A stretch of DNA of 64,000 nucleotides from Linepithema humile (taxonomy: Eukaryota > Arthropoda > Insecta > Hymenoptera > Formicidae). The notes under the pieces were generated by a model. It was not told the DNA's origin. It made no database searches and saw only the letters and a program-made list of their open reading frames with translations. Numbering within the stretch: the first letter of the stretch is position 1; each line of letters begins with the position of its first letter. Positions 51,851 to 64,000 of the stretch are shown here, in pieces. The stretch spans positions 19,587,411 to 19,651,410 of the forward strand of contig NC_090132.1 in assembly GCF_040581485.1 (NCBI RefSeq), given 5' to 3'. A program made the position numbers and the translations under genes.

Positions 51851-52699
51851 GCGTTTACCAAGTCGCACGATTACGTAACTCTGCAAATAATCTCATGAGT
51901 GATAACCGACACGTCGTTACTTTCGGTACCTCCTACACATCTTGGGAACATTGAAACACTCAGTCCATCATTTCAGTTCGTATTGGTCTCGTTCTCTGCA
52001 GAATCTTATCAGCTCCTCGAATCATTCGCCACCTCAACTTTGGGAGAAAAGAGCTAAATTTAAAGTTTACATCGTCGTTAAATTCTTCGCCCGCTTCTCA
52101 CTTGAATACTTCAGCCACAAAAATTGATGATCTTTCCACAAGAGATATGTAGCATCTCAGGACGTGCAGAAAGTGAATCAGTTGAGACAGATTTAATTCA
52201 TGAATTCGACGAAATCTATTTCAATTATATTTCTCCTATTTTCTCAAGCTGAGGAAGGCTCAAAATTATGGTCGAAGCGTTTTTTATGCATTGATTAATA
52301 ATACAGTTCACAGCTTTTGCGTTCCAACAATCGCGCTTCTCATTCTTATTGCCTTCTTTATCATTATAAATCATTCTCATCGTCTAATTATTCGGATCGC
52401 GTAGGTGATGCAACCACACCTTCGAGACACGTCGAATGAATTGTGACTCGCATCATTATGAATATGTCTCGTCGAGAGTCGTTTATGCCGCTGTTCCACT
52501 CGGTCCACTGTATACAGGAGTGAAACAGAGAGAAAGAAAGAGTGAATCAGACGAGAAACTTGAGAGAAAGTAAGACGTACGAAAGAGGATAGCAAGATGG
52601 AAATCGTCGTAGAGGGGGGAGAAGTCGACGAGATTTCGCCTTTTCCGTCCTTTTTCCTCCCTCGTACAGCATAAACTGAAGTTATTTCTGGTTTTATTC

Positions 52700-52703
52700 T
52701 TTT

Positions 52704-52751
<48 letters not shown>
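52700..52751. repeat. Pyrimidine repeat (T)n-(TC)n-(TTTC)n
   Basis: A T-run, then about 14 TC units, then tttc units. It generates Arg-Glu open frames on the - strand that are not genes. Confidence 0.95.
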
Positions 52752-55305
52752 GGCTGTTATTACATTCACATATACATATACAGACTGATTCTCTCTGAAC
52801 AATGTATTTTCCCGGAAAGGTGTAAACTTTTTTTAGTTTTCCACACGTCCGGGCGCACATTTTCAAGATTATCTCGGAAGTTTCTTGAATTATATGCAGA
52901 AATATAATAACAGACTGGAAGTTACTTCAGCTAGACAGTTTTTCAGTTCAAAAAATTAGAAAATTGGAGCACTCTTATATTTTTAACACATCCTCTACAA
53001 TATATTTATTATTTAAAAAAATACACGAGATGCATTATATATTCGCTTTGCGAATAAGATTGCTAAGTGGAATACATCAAATAATGATAAATAAATTTAA
53101 CTACTCCGTTATATAGCTCGTTTGATAGCTCGTTGAAAATCTATTTTTGGCAGCGGTATCGCTGAATCATGTTATACACACATGGAGTTACCGAAATATG
53201 GCTTGCATGTGCACATACAAGCCGATCTTTTGCGCATACCAACCGAGAAAGACAAAGGACTTGACTGTCGGGCTCCAACGCTCTCTTTCTCTCTTCGTTT
53301 CGTCTCACTGGCGCTTTCTTCTTTTTGTTCGGTTATTCCGCGAAGACATGCATACTAACCCCGGCGTCATTGGAATCTTAATTATATTACAGCTCATTCA
53401 GCTGATGCCTCGACGTCGTCATCGTGTCTGTCTAGTCGCGACGTATTGACAAACGTGATCGAAGAGAATCTTTAAAAAATTTTTTTAAAGGATACATCGT
53501 CGAAACAGATTACAATTTTACTTTTAAAGCAATAAAGAAGATAGCGAAAAAAATAATTAAACAGATGTCTCGGAAATATAGATACGTCGAATTTTTCATT
53601 GCAACCGAGATTTTACATATTTCACCAATATTACATTGACGTTACAATGTCACCTATTATTTATAAATTATATTATAAATTATATTATTATAAATTACCC
53701 ACATTCTTCAATTTCTCCGGAAAAGATTGGCAAATATCCGCTCCTTTACAGTACACCGCATTCGATCCGCCTTTGTCTGAATTTCACTGAAAGACGCGTT
53801 GCAGACTCGGATTACGTCCTCCTTCTCTGAGCAAAGTCCTATCAAACGAGAGTTCCCTCGTCGATACATCGTATATACATCGTGATCCTTCGAGACATTT
53901 CTGCACCGATATCCGATTAAACATCACTTGTCGTTAAAAAGGACTTCAAATACTCTCGTTTGTATCGATGTACGTACACGCATCGCGTCTCGAAGTGCGA
54001 ACATAAATCAACAATAAATGAAAACAAAAATCGATGTGTTAAATTTTCCTAAAAATATCATTGATGATGTTTTTATCTCTGGACGTAACGTATTTATACA
54101 GTATACTTTTTTTGAAAATGTTTCTCTTTGTTACGAGCTTTTTTTAGTTTACAAAAATTCAATATACGCAAGGTAAACAGAAACAAAAGGCAAACAGAAA
54201 ATTAAATGAGACATCAAAGGAAGCGATCAAGCAAGAAACAATAAATTCTAAAAATAAACGATCGAAAAATAAATTGTTTACTCGCGTACATTCTGCGTGC
54301 TACTATTTCGTGTGTATATGAATAGTAATTTTTTAATTATTTTCCAGTTCTATTCTCGTTCGATATGAACTTTTGATCGCTCGTATAACATGTATTGTGC
54401 AACGCGAGGCTGAACGGCAAGTCCTCATTTTTTCATCTCGAGAGCACCAGCGATTTCCGCTGAAACTTCGCACCTCGTGTATTTTTTCGATGTCCCTTTA
54501 CAAATATACACTTGCATACATGTGTATGCGTATATTTGTATACGTACAAACTTACAAACCAAATACAGGATAACGGTTCACAGAATGTCGGCGATTTAAA
54601 TGCAATTGGATGAAGAATCAACTAGAGTTTTTCTCGTATTTGTTCTTTGGCGAAGATAAATCCGTATTCCGTATCATAGATATACTTGCAGTCCGTTGCA
54701 ACACACATAAATGTATCGATAACTCTCGACTTTTATGTTTTTTCTTGTAGATAGGATCACTTGTAGAATATGTACTATCTTTATCGTTATGAGATAACAT
54801 TCGACATTTGACCCCTCGACTATCAATACTCTAACACAAATTCCAATGACTTTGAGATATATTATATAACAAATTTATATATAAGTTTATTTTATTCATG
54901 AAGTTTTAAATTGTTTATTGTTTCAAATTATCTTTCCGGTTCAGTTCGAATTTTATTGTTCCCGCTGTTGTACTCTTGTCTAGGAAAATGTGTATCATTT
55001 ATACAGAAGTAGCATAAATCGAATTTTGGAGCATAATGCATTTAAATAAGGCACAAAAAGGATGCCAATCTTGACACAGCTTTCGGGAATTAAATCAGTT
55101 ATCATTTGCAAGGTAAACGACTCATATGTGTAACAATATAAACTAATTATGAAAATGGCATTTAAATTTAAATGAACTACAAATGTAGAATGATGCAATG
55201 TATTCATTTTAACAGAAACTTCAGAATTGTTTGGATTATGCCCTCTTCAGAATAAATGGACGTATGTATGGGTGTAGTAATACGATAAACAAATTATTTA
55301 CGATT

Positions 55306-55331
55306 TTATAATATCCCGTAGGATATTATAA
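55306..55331. repeat. Perfect 11-bp stem, 4-nt loop palindrome
   Basis: Arms ttataatatcc and ggatattataa flank the loop cgta. The AT-rich stem limits its likely stability. Confidence 0.75.
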
Positions 55332-58300
55332 TTTAATGTGATATGCGCGTATAATATCGCCACATAATTCCGGACATTACATTATCCTTGCGACGACAAT
55401 GTCATATTATGCAGGTAATTATATTATATTCATTTAATTAATTTGGTGTACACAGTGCGGTGATACAATGCAGTCTCAGAATTTGCAAAGGTACTTGACA
55501 CGTTTCGAGTATAATACAGTAAACAATCGGCATAGAACGATCATTAAGTATAATGAACCACAACGAACTCTCAAATTAAATAATTTGTTGACGTGCAGCA
55601 TCAAAATTATACTATTTTGCTAGCATCGCCACTGTATCTCCCATCACATTTTTCAACTTGTCTTTCTTTCATATTTCATTGACCGACGATTATAATTTAT
55701 TGCCTGGTGACCATTCGGTTCCATCTATCCTTCAGAAACGATTGGATTAAGTTCTGTCGGGTTAAAGTGTCTCGTTTCGGCCTCGTTTACGTCCATAAGT
55801 GGCTCTTCTGCTAATCTCAATTCTGAGTCACCGCTAACACAATTGCCTTTCATGCTGACAGCGCATGTCGATGAAGACTTACTGTTCATCATGTGCAATT
55901 AGCCGGTTCTAATTGAGACACGGTTAATCATGATTGATGGCAAGGCACTTATCCTCTATTTACTCAGCATTGCAGACGCATCTTTAACCATTGTTTCCGT
56001 CATTTTAAACTTGCGTGCATACTAGAGTGTAGATTCGCGTGCATTTTCTTGAGTCATTCTGTGATTTATAATCAGTCAAATTAAATGAATTCTATAAAAA
56101 TTGATTTTTTTGACACAATAATAATTTTTGAAAATAATTTTTCTAGATCCACATCTTTCAGAAAACTATCTGAAATAGTATTATTTTCATTATCGGAGAA
56201 AGTATTTAATATACAGAATTTCACAAATTTTTCTATACTTTTATGTTTATCTATGAATTCTTTAATCAATGAGATGATTTAGTGTCTTTACGAAGAATGT
56301 AATAGAAATTGTTACCATTGGAAAAAGCTCGTACGCGTAAAGTTAAACGCGCACTATCGCGACTCTTGAAGCGCACACATTTCACCGTCGGTTCTCTGCA
56401 CTTTTAGCCGCCACACACGAGGGGCTCCCGCACATTCTCGATACCTACTCGAAAGTACTTTTATCGCGATGCAAGGTGCACCGGTTGCACGACGTCAGGC
56501 GTTTTATCGTCTCGCACCCGTTTATTTGCTGCGCGTAAAGTCATGCACACCTCCAATACTAAACCGGAATTTTTAACGGTTCAAGCTTTAGACTAGATTT
56601 TAAAACTGTATTCTAGAGATTGCACGGATTTTAAAATTTAAATATCTCTGTTAAACAAATTGCAATTATTTGTTTAATAGAGATAATAGATTTATCTCAT
56701 AATTTATTGCAATTCTTACACAAAAATAACATATAAAAAATTCAAGACTTTGCAATATACTACGAAAAGTTATATGTTATTAAAAATTCTTTAATTAACG
56801 GTTCAGTGCAATAGCAATGTAAAAACTTTTTTAAAAGAGAAAATTAAGAAAATTAATTTAACTTGAGAAAATTAATTTAAATTGAACTTTTTCAACTTTA
56901 AGACCAATTTTCTTAAGTTTTTCTAAAGAAAATGAAATAAAGTGAACATACTATTCTTACATTAATACGCTTTGGTCGTATGATTTTTATGTTTTAAGGT
57001 TTATAATTTAAGGCTTTCGAACGTAATAACAATATATTGAAATACATAATAATGATTAATAAATTAATCAAACATATACTACTCATTAAATTATAAAATT
57101 ATTAACCTGCTAATATACTGAACAAAAAAATCTAACATTCAAATATATTTTACCAATAATTGATTTGTCATTCGATTCTTGTTTAAATATTGTACATTGA
57201 TACATCCTACAATATGTTCTAACATTGATCACATGTTTGAAATTCGATCGTTCGGGTATAGTAAGAAGGAAAGAGGAAATTGCTTTCCATTCAGTCGAGT
57301 GGAACTAGTCCTTGAACTTTATTCCAGTTTCCGGAATTTCTGGGAGCTCTTTCAGATGCCATTCAAAATCTGCCCACCAACGCCTCATATAGCTCTCCGC
57401 ATTTTAAATGTGAGCACGTTTTATGCCAAAAACCAGTTTCACAACGCAATCTCACATACAAAATGAAGCCTACCACTTCCCGTTGCAGTTGTACATTGGT
57501 TAGTCATTTCCTCCATTCTTAGTACAGTGCCCTCCCATCGCCTGGACGATGTTCTATTAATATCTCTGATTTCAGTAGATTCTTTGTTCCTCGCGATATC
57601 TATCGAAAATGTTGCAGTTTCTATGCGCATTTAAAATGCGCATTTTACGAAATTATTACATGTTGATTATGAAATTATTATAATTAACCGTCAAAGTGCA
57701 AAATCTTGTAAAATAATCGTAACTCAGTAATCGTAAGTCACAATTCGCAACTTTCTCGAAGTGGTAAATCAAGGTGATAAATGATAATATATTAAAGTTA
57801 TCGATAACGAATCTATTTAACAATCTATATACAATTATAATATGTATGTAGAAATAAAATATTTGACAATGTCAAGTAATAATATAAAGCACAATTTGAT
57901 TCATGGCCATTTTAACCATTTTTTTTTCTGCTTATCTGATCTGAGAAATATTGAGAAAGTATTGAGAAACTTGAAAAAAAACTATTACATTTATTGCGGT
58001 CACATTTTATCAATAGCACTCTCGAGTAAAGCCCGTACTTTTATCCGTTACCCTGCAGACTGCCGGTCTCGATTCTGTTCTCATCGTGTGGCAGGGCTTA
58101 TCTAGCGTCGGTGTTGGTTGACACTGCGTTAGTATTGCAGCACGGCCGCGTTATACGTGCTCTTTCGTTACTACGGCTCAGTTCGCTCGCGCCTTGCCAG
58201 CGTGCGCGTAGGCTTCTCTCGTCGTGTGGTATTCACCGCGCCATGCTTCCCTGACATTTTCCTCTCCGGCGAACCGGAGCGCCTAAACCAGAACGACAAC

Positions 58301-58531
58301 CGATTGCAGCCGTCTACGAAATTCCGTCGATGCTCCGATCAGCGCAAAAATATGAGAAACATTCTGGCGAAAACGTCGTTGCTATGGGAAAACTCGCGAA
58401 CCCCGAAATTTCGGAACGGTGAAGCGCGAAGAATGTGAAGTGATAACGCGGAGTGCTCGCTGACGTCTACGTTTGCGCTGATGCAACGCGAGTGTGAGAC
58501 GCGACACTTGAAGCGCGAAACTATGCGTATT

Positions 58532-58551
58532 TGTGTGTGTGTGTGTGTGTG
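58532..58551. repeat. (TG)n microsatellite
   Basis: Ten TG units, then gcgcgc. Confidence 0.95.
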
Positions 58552-59127
58552 CGCGCAAACTAATTTTGATTAATGATTCTCATATTTCCATTTGATTGGA
58601 TTTATCTTGATTGAAAGCAACGTGGAGAGAAGATATCAAGGCGCAACGAAGGAAGTCGACGCCAGAGGATGCAATTTTCGAGTACGAGAGATACACGCGG
58701 TGAAATATTGACATTTTTTTTTATCCGTCGCGATATAGCAAAAAGCATTAAAAGACACGGCGAGAAGCTGCTCGTGAGAAATCTTAATGAAGTCGTCTCG
58801 TGTCGACAGTACATTGCTTCAAAACGCATTTTTTCGGGAGATTTTGCAGCGCATGGAATATCACTCGCAACTGCGGACATCAGTGATAAGCTTTGGCGCG
58901 GAGTGCGACCGTCAATCAAGCAGCTCGTTCATTCTTAACACGTCTCGGCTATAGTTATAATTAGACTCTCGGCCGAGGTTGCACGGTGCATGTTGGAAGG
59001 AAAACGTCAAAAGGGAAACCTGTCTGGTCGCGACGTCACGATAGTGAAAGTTAACCAAAAGTAAATCAGCTGTGATACGTTCCGTAATCGAATTATGTAT
59101 AATAAATCTACCGAATAACAGTAATAC

Positions 59128-59147
59128 ATAATAATAATAATAATAAT
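59128..59147. repeat. (TAA)n microsatellite
   Basis: About six TAA units, in the presumed 5' flank of the internal first exon. Confidence 0.9.
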
Positions 59148-59404
59148 ACGTGTAGCATATATACCTATTTAATACACACACAATCGCACGAAAGTCATTT
59201 AAGAAGAGAATTAATTTTAAAAAGTCATTACGAGAGGAGAAGAAAAAGGAGAAAACGATTAACAATACATATACATAAAAAAAAATTGTGCATCGTGAAT
59301 TTTTGCCGAACGAAGAATAAGACCGATTACTGGCGTTTGTTGGACGAGCCGAGTGCGAGCAGTTAAGGCGCGGCGAAGAGAAAAAGCGAGTGATTTGGAC
59401 GAAA

Positions 59405-59596
59405 ATGGAGCTAGTGAATAGCAGCACTATCGAGATGCTGTCTCGTCGTAGTGTGGCGATAAAGGATTACAGTGTCGAGAACGGCGGCGAGAACGAGGAG
59501 CGATGCGACGAGGGCGATCGGACGTCCCTCAAGATCGACCTCTCGATGGCGGAGCAGTTCTACTACGAGGTTATCTCGTCGTTCGAGCAAGAGGAG
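59405..59596 (+). CDS. Dys: Candidate first coding exon of a short dystrophin isoform (Dp116/Dp117 type)
   Basis: ATG at 59405 sits in a good context (cgaaaatgg, A at -3 and G at +4), with an in-frame TAA upstream at 59318. The frame runs 64 codons to a donor gaggtatta at 59596/59597, ending in phase 0. It starts MELVNSSTIEMLSRRSVAIK, passes through an acidic stretch (ENGGENEERCDEGD) and ends SMAEQFYYEVISSFEQEE. Codons are GC-richer than the flanks. The phase equals that of the exon ending at 34684, so it could join the same downstream exon and feed the last spectrin repeat and WW/EF/ZZ region. Human Dp116 also starts in the intron at this point of the protein, and Drosophila makes a short Dp117 from an internal promoter. 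The peptide itself I do not recognise. It could instead be the first exon of a nested gene. The donor (gtatta) is only moderate. Confidence 0.5.
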
Positions 59597-59877
59597 GTAT
59601 TATAGATAGTCCGACACGCCTCTATTAATTCATTACACTTCCATCGCTCAATTCCGACCACACTATCGATATGCGAGAGAACAAATGAATCAGTAGCGAA
59701 AATATGTTTGATGGATCGCGGTGGAGGATATTATTTTTATTTAACATGTGATCTAAATCGAGACCCAATCGAGAAATTTCAATGTACAAAGTTAATGTTG
59801 TTTTTCAATTTGAAGCAGCAACATTCGGATTTTTTTAACGAAAAATTAATTTTATACATATTTTTATTTCAATGTAG

Positions 59878-59985
59878 GTCGCTAACCAGTTTTCAAAATA
59901 TGATCGAAAACATGATAAAAGTAGAAATGACGTGTTTACTAAAAACAAAAATGACTTGTGGACCGTGTATCGAATAAAATGTTAA
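59878..59985 (+). other. Candidate short terminal exon after the internal first exon
   Basis: A T-rich stretch ending in aatgtag (59871-59877) is followed by 35 open codons and TAA at 59983-59985. Entered in phase 0 from 59596 it reads VANQFSKYDRKHDKSRNDVF, then TKNKNDLWTVYRIKC. This would make a two-exon protein of about 99 residues. AATAAA overlaps the end of this frame at about 59972. The neighbouring frame is also open, which weakens the case. The product is unrecognised. Confidence 0.15.
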
Positions 59986-62900
59986 AAATTTGTAGAATTA
60001 TTAAATATACTCTAAAATTTTGATGATGAAGTCTCCGAGATTCCAAAGTAGCTACTGCATGCACGTGAAATAACGAGTAGCAGGATGAATGAATAAAACG
60101 ACAACACGTGCTCCAGTCCCACTCTTTCAATTTGTCATTGACCGCGATCAATGACGTCGCGACGTCAGGTGCACGTGTGCAGAAGCGAATTGCTGCATAG
60201 CTTTAATCTTCTCGTTGCTGCCGACGTTTTAATAGTTTACGAGTGCAATGCCTCTCTCTATGGCGTGCGACGTGATAAGCTCAGACGAACCAGAGGGTTT
60301 TGGCAGCGTTACAAAACGCCGTTTATTTTAGCCCAACTTAGTACTTTATGCATATTTGTACGCGCCCAGTCTGTCTCGGCTGTGAAATAACTCTCGCTGT
60401 TGCACCACCACGATAATTATATTCAATTGTAAACCGCGTTGCGCATTTTGGAGATATGTATTATTTTCTGAATACGCCGTATTTTCTCTCTTAATCTTAT
60501 CTTTTCTCTCTTTCTCTCTTTTTGCTGCTACATTTTAGTGTTTTTTCATGCTTGAAAACAAAAATTTTTTCAAAAAGTGTCATAAATATTTATGCCAGTT
60601 TTTACATAAATCCATAAAAAATTTATACACACACATTAAATAATAATTAAAATTTTTAGAAAAAATAATTTGTCTCAAAATTAATTGCTCGCAGAGTCAA
60701 ACGTACAAGCTGCTCAGTAATTACTGACCGAAACTTTTTTCCATGTGCAACTGCAATTCCACTACTAGGAGGCCACTACTTCTTGATTAGCGCAATCTGT
60801 ATCTGGCAAGCGTCCGGTGTATATTCGTTCGCGCAACGCATTTGTGCGATTCACAATACGTTCTGCAGATGAGCAGCGAACCTAGATTCCAAGGCGAACT
60901 AGTTGCTCTGATAAAACGATGCAATAAATAATGCTTAGCCGTAACACGCGAGCGCCGCGAGGATCATCGTCTTAAATGTAAGGGCACCCGGCACGCCCAC
61001 TAAATTGTCAATCGCGAAACGTCCAGGGTAGCGACCGTCGCTGTAAACCACGCTCGTTATTCGGCCCATTAAATCGTTCATCGTTCCCTCACGTCGCGAA
61101 TATATACGTTCCCCACATATTTACATCATATAACCAGCTGTTTTTATTGCAGAATGAAATAATGGCCGATGAGCGGCGGTGGAGCGTGAATCGGATTCTG
61201 AATTAAAAATTGACTCATTGACTCACTTCCCGTTCAACTTACTCCGCCAACTTTCCTGATTACGAGAAATTAATTTTGCTTCCGTCCAATTACTATGCTT
61301 TTCGCGAAGCTTGTTACTTTAATCTCGTTAATTTTTTAATATTATTCGATTATTGCTGCGACAGAGATTTCTAAGCAGTTACTTTTATTTGCTAGCTTTT
61401 GCGCCTTATTTTCATGATTCGATTATTATTAAAGCATGACATTTAATCATTTAAATAGTTGATTGCGATTGGGAAAACATGTCGCTAAATTTAAACTCAG
61501 AATTCTCAGACAAACTGCCTTCAAATATCTAAAATATTTTGGAGATCGAGGATAGCTAATATTGCCATAATATTTTCCATAAAAGCAGGGAAGTTGTCGG
61601 TCTCCAAATTCAGACGTGCCGACGATCTTTTCATTTTCGCAGTAATTTCGCGAGCGCGAGAGCGAGTTCGGAATGTCCGCAGTGATGTCTACTTGCCGTG
61701 GAACGTGGTGTCGCGAACGAGCCAAGGATTCCTTCCGAGTGTTTTCTCGCGCAAAACGACGAAAACGAAGCCAAACTTGGAGTGTATGGGATTGCTCGTC
61801 GTTCGTTATTCTATCGAAATACCGATACTCCGACGCTTTCTATCTTGTCGGTCGACATATTTTTGCATAATTAGCCTCATGACTTAACAATGTACCGTGG
61901 ACGAGAAACTCCGCGCAGCATTGCTCAATCTCGACGCGGAATGCGCTTACTCGACAAATGTAAACTTCTCTCTCAGGATTACGGGCTGAAAGTGGAAGAG
62001 GAAAGCACCTGAAAGTTGCATTGTCGTATTGCGTTAACACTTTAAACCCGGAAATGAAACTGCTATCGAAGCATTTAAATCTCCAAATAAAACAACAGCG
62101 ATAACCTTCGTCGCCGCACGAATTGTAAAATTTTTTTTGCTTTAATATTTGAAATGTTTAATAACGACGATTAAGAAGAGATATAGTGTTTTTATTTCTG
62201 GTAATTTAAACTAAAGATTTGCTATAATTAACAATTTTATTTAAAAAATTATAATCAAGAATAATGATAATTTTAGAAATATATAGCTATACAATAGCAG
62301 GTGTAATTTCTTGGACTTCCTACATTTACGGTAGGAAAAGAATAATTCTGAAAAAATGAAAAAAGAAATGAAAAGTGTGTAAAAAATAAGAAAAAAGAAA
62401 TTATGCGGCGCCATTTCCGAATGTAAAGTATTTGCTTGTTGCCGAACAATGCGTCAAGATATGCAACACAATACGAAACATTTGACAGTGGGACGTGTCG
62501 GTACGTTAGGAATGCACAAACCAATGCAATTGACCTTTGGCAAGCATTGTCACGCAGTCTTTCACCCCGTGCACACAGAGACCGATTGTGCGTTGACGAT
62601 TTGTGTGTCAGGGCGCACCTACCAACCGAGAAGGACGGGAAAAAGGACGGGGATGCTCATCTACGTGATTGCACAAGAATCTTTCACATGATTATATGTA
62701 CAAAGAAAGTCACACAAGACAGATGCAACGAGTTTCTTCCGCGAGTGAGCAAATGTATCTGTCGACACTAATTTGCTTGAGAAAAATTCTGGAACTTAGG
62801 GAAATAATATTAAAATATTGAGATAATTAAGATCATATTTTGGGAAGCATAATTAAATTCAGCATTATATATTTGCGTTTTATATTTTATTATAAAATTG

Positions 62901-62999
62901 AAAAATTGATCTCAAAAGGAGAACAGAATTCCACTCTCACAAAAGGCCACGATTTTCAAAGATGTACGCGCTATTTGAAATGTAATTTAACATCGACAA

Positions 63000-63821
63000 T
63001 TGCTCATGTATAATTGTAATAATTATTATTATCGTCGTTTTATCACTATTGGTGACATGACGGGTTTTCTTCTCTTTTTCTATATATTTGGAGCGCAACG
63101 GTATAGATGCGTTGCGAGCACACTTTCGCGTGCGCTTAGCTTTAGACAAATTCATCTTTACTCACTTCTCGTTGCCTCACTTTATAACGTAAGCTTTACT
63201 CCGACTGTTCATGTAAAATTCATAATCGTGACTTATGCTCTCCTTCCGGGGAGCACCCCAAGATTTATGATGCCGCTAAATTTAGCACGGCTTTCATCCG
63301 CCTCCGTCGTACAATGGCGAGATCCGAAGGGTATCTATCGAACTCGTGCGCGCTATTCTTCTCTTGTCTATGCGAGTGCGGATGCGCGGAATATAACGAG
63401 CGGCCGGGCGGCTCTCTTCTCTCTTAACAATATCCAATTATTTAACTGCAACGACGCCGTGATTTCGAGCAGCTCGAATTCACGCATTTCATCTTTCTCT
63501 CTCGTTCTCTCTCTCTTTCTTTCTCTTTCTTTCTGGATTTCTCTTTCCTCTTCAGCAAGATGGCAACTACGAAGGCGGAGAACGATCGGCCGGTCGTCGC
63601 CTGAAGGAATAAATTATTCATTGTTTACGAACGGGTCGAGCGGAAAAACCGGGAGGGGGGGGGACGACTGCAGCGGAACTAGAGGCGGCGGGATTGCCGT
63701 ACTGACTTCTCACCTCCGGTCGTTAAAACCAGAGGTAGGAATGATGATTGCGAGACTTCGGTCCGTCGCGAACGACGCGAAAATAGAACGATACTGCGTT
63801 TCTCTCGGGATGAAACTGTAA
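63000..63821 (+). other. Longest open frame in the window (273 codons), probably not a gene
   Basis: The frame starts at TTG 63000 (first ATG 63006). It crosses a (CT)n-rich tract (63499-63558), a splice-acceptor-like ctcttcag at 63551-63558 and a G9 run (63655-63663). The translation is low in structure and has no recognised domain. The mixture of tract types suggests an open frame by composition in a CpG-rich island. The island could be a promoter or leader: caagatggc at 63559 is a YY1/Pho-type motif and also an ATG in a strong context, giving a 14-codon ORF. Confidence 0.15.
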
Positions 63822-64000
63822 ATTACGCAGACACGGAGCAGATCACTCGGACTTGGCGCGACTGTAACTTTTATTTTCATTTAGGCGCCGAGTACTATAA
63901 ATGGATTAGACGGTATTGCAACCGTGATGTCTCTTAAAGTACAACGATAACGTTTACAATGTAAAAGTTCGTATCACCGGAATATAATTTTATTTCGATA

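Larger units (their letters stand above)
34685..59404 (+). other. Dys: Giant Dys intron (position equivalent to human intron 55), upstream part
   Basis: This starts with donor gtgagt and runs to the candidate internal first exon. It is mostly AT-rich. GC/CpG-rich islands occur at 36650-37130, 37540-37980, 38990-39470, 40740-41090, 41500-42100, 42780-43150, 43720-44010, 45480-45930, 46380-46800, 48960-49330, 50360-50560, 56320-56560 and 58100-59404. No segment shows dystrophin-like protein sequence. Stretches at 38000-38600, 43250-43700, 44040-45000, 47640-47950, 49850-50230, 52870-53130, 54000-54350 and 56570-57180 hold nothing that I can identify. Confidence 0.75.
58100..59404 (+). promoter_or_regulatory. 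Dys: CpG-rich promoter/5' UTR region of the internal Dys first exon
   Basis: GC-rich, CpG-containing sequence starts abruptly after AT-rich intron and leads into the ATG at 59405. An arthropod-type initiator TCAGTT occurs at 58178-58183 with no TATA box 30 bp upstream. Other possible starts are closer to the ATG. The 58532-58551 (TG)n repeat and a (TAA)n repeat (59128-59147) interrupt it. The leader could be long or spliced. This is inferred from position and composition. Confidence 0.35.
59597..64000 (+). other. Dys: Intron downstream of the internal first exon
   Basis: The intron is not closed within the window: no exon with spectrin-repeat or WW-like sequence is found. It is AT-rich at 59990-60060, 60420-60700 and 62040-62440. 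It is GC/CpG-richer at 60130-60390, 60740-61130, 61600-62040, 62440-62770 and 63050-63860. A (CT)-rich tract precedes an exon-like segment at about 63559. Confidence 0.6.

Noticed and set aside
52377..52866. Minus-strand Arg-Glu-rich frames of 127 and 141 codons
   Set aside because: Driven by the (CT)n tract at 52700-52751.
56840..56930. Tandem and inverted gagaaaattaatttaa-like words
   Set aside because: AT-rich low complexity; the 14-bp stem with a 40-nt loop is within chance for such composition.
53215..62640. Shared accaaccgagaa word at about 53240 and about 62620
   Set aside because: Only about 14 bp are shared and flanks do not align; expected by chance in 64 kb.
1..64000. tRNA, rRNA, CRISPR, operon or prophage features
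   Set aside because: Scanned by eye for tRNA A/B boxes, cloverleaf context and spaced repeats and found none; gene structure is that of an animal nuclear genome, so bacterial feature types do not apply.

Overview
This window is animal nuclear DNA, almost certainly from an insect and plausibly an ant or other hymenopteran. It is AT-rich, has very long introns, many (CT)n, (GT)n and (AT)n microsatellites, GU-AG splice sites and no operon-like packing. The only gene I can identify with confidence is Dystrophin (Dys) on the + strand. The species call is inference; the dystrophin call rests on direct protein-level resemblance to vertebrate and Drosophila dystrophin.

Three internal Dys exons are clear: 19599-19743, 27109-27232 and 34521-34684 (or 34518-34684, because the acceptor is a tandem cag-cag). 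Their phases chain correctly (phase 0 between the first two, one base carried over between the last two). Together they encode about 144 residues, which is essentially one spectrin repeat, the penultimate repeat before the WW/EF-hand/ZZ region (equivalent to human repeat 23). Helix A, B and C fall one per exon. The upstream exons (actin-binding domain and earlier repeats) and the downstream exons (last repeat, WW, EF, ZZ, coiled coil) lie outside the window.

The large intron after 34684 is at the same place in the protein as the human intron that houses the Dp116 promoter. Inside it, at 59405-59596, is a coding-looking first exon. It has an upstream in-frame stop, a good ATG context, 64 codons and a donor in phase 0, the same phase as the exon at 34684. 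It sits in a CpG-rich block (about 58100-59600). I read it as the first exon of a short Dp116/Dp117-type isoform; this is inference.

The rest, more than 95 percent of the window, is intron. It holds several GC/CpG-rich islands that could be internal promoters or first exons (4460-5060, 7830-8610, 16180-17000, 22700-23400, 36650-37130, 40740-41090, 46380-46800, 58100-59600, 63050-63860). It also holds a 1.4-kb strongly pyrimidine-biased tract (17760-19140), two long-inverted-repeat MITE-like elements (5888-6093 and 28068-28297), a near-perfect 48-nt hairpin (31167-31214), a diverged 53-bp direct repeat and several microsatellites. A few short islands look coding in composition and frame but match no protein I recognise; they are given as low-confidence candidates.

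No tRNA, rRNA, CRISPR array or intact transposase was seen, and most long open frames look like by-products of composition. No confident novel multi-gene system was found. The most interesting items are the phase-matched internal first exon, the tandem acceptor inside the spectrin repeat, and the inverted-repeat element whose arm differences are all transitions and mostly keep G-U pairing in the Dys sense direction.
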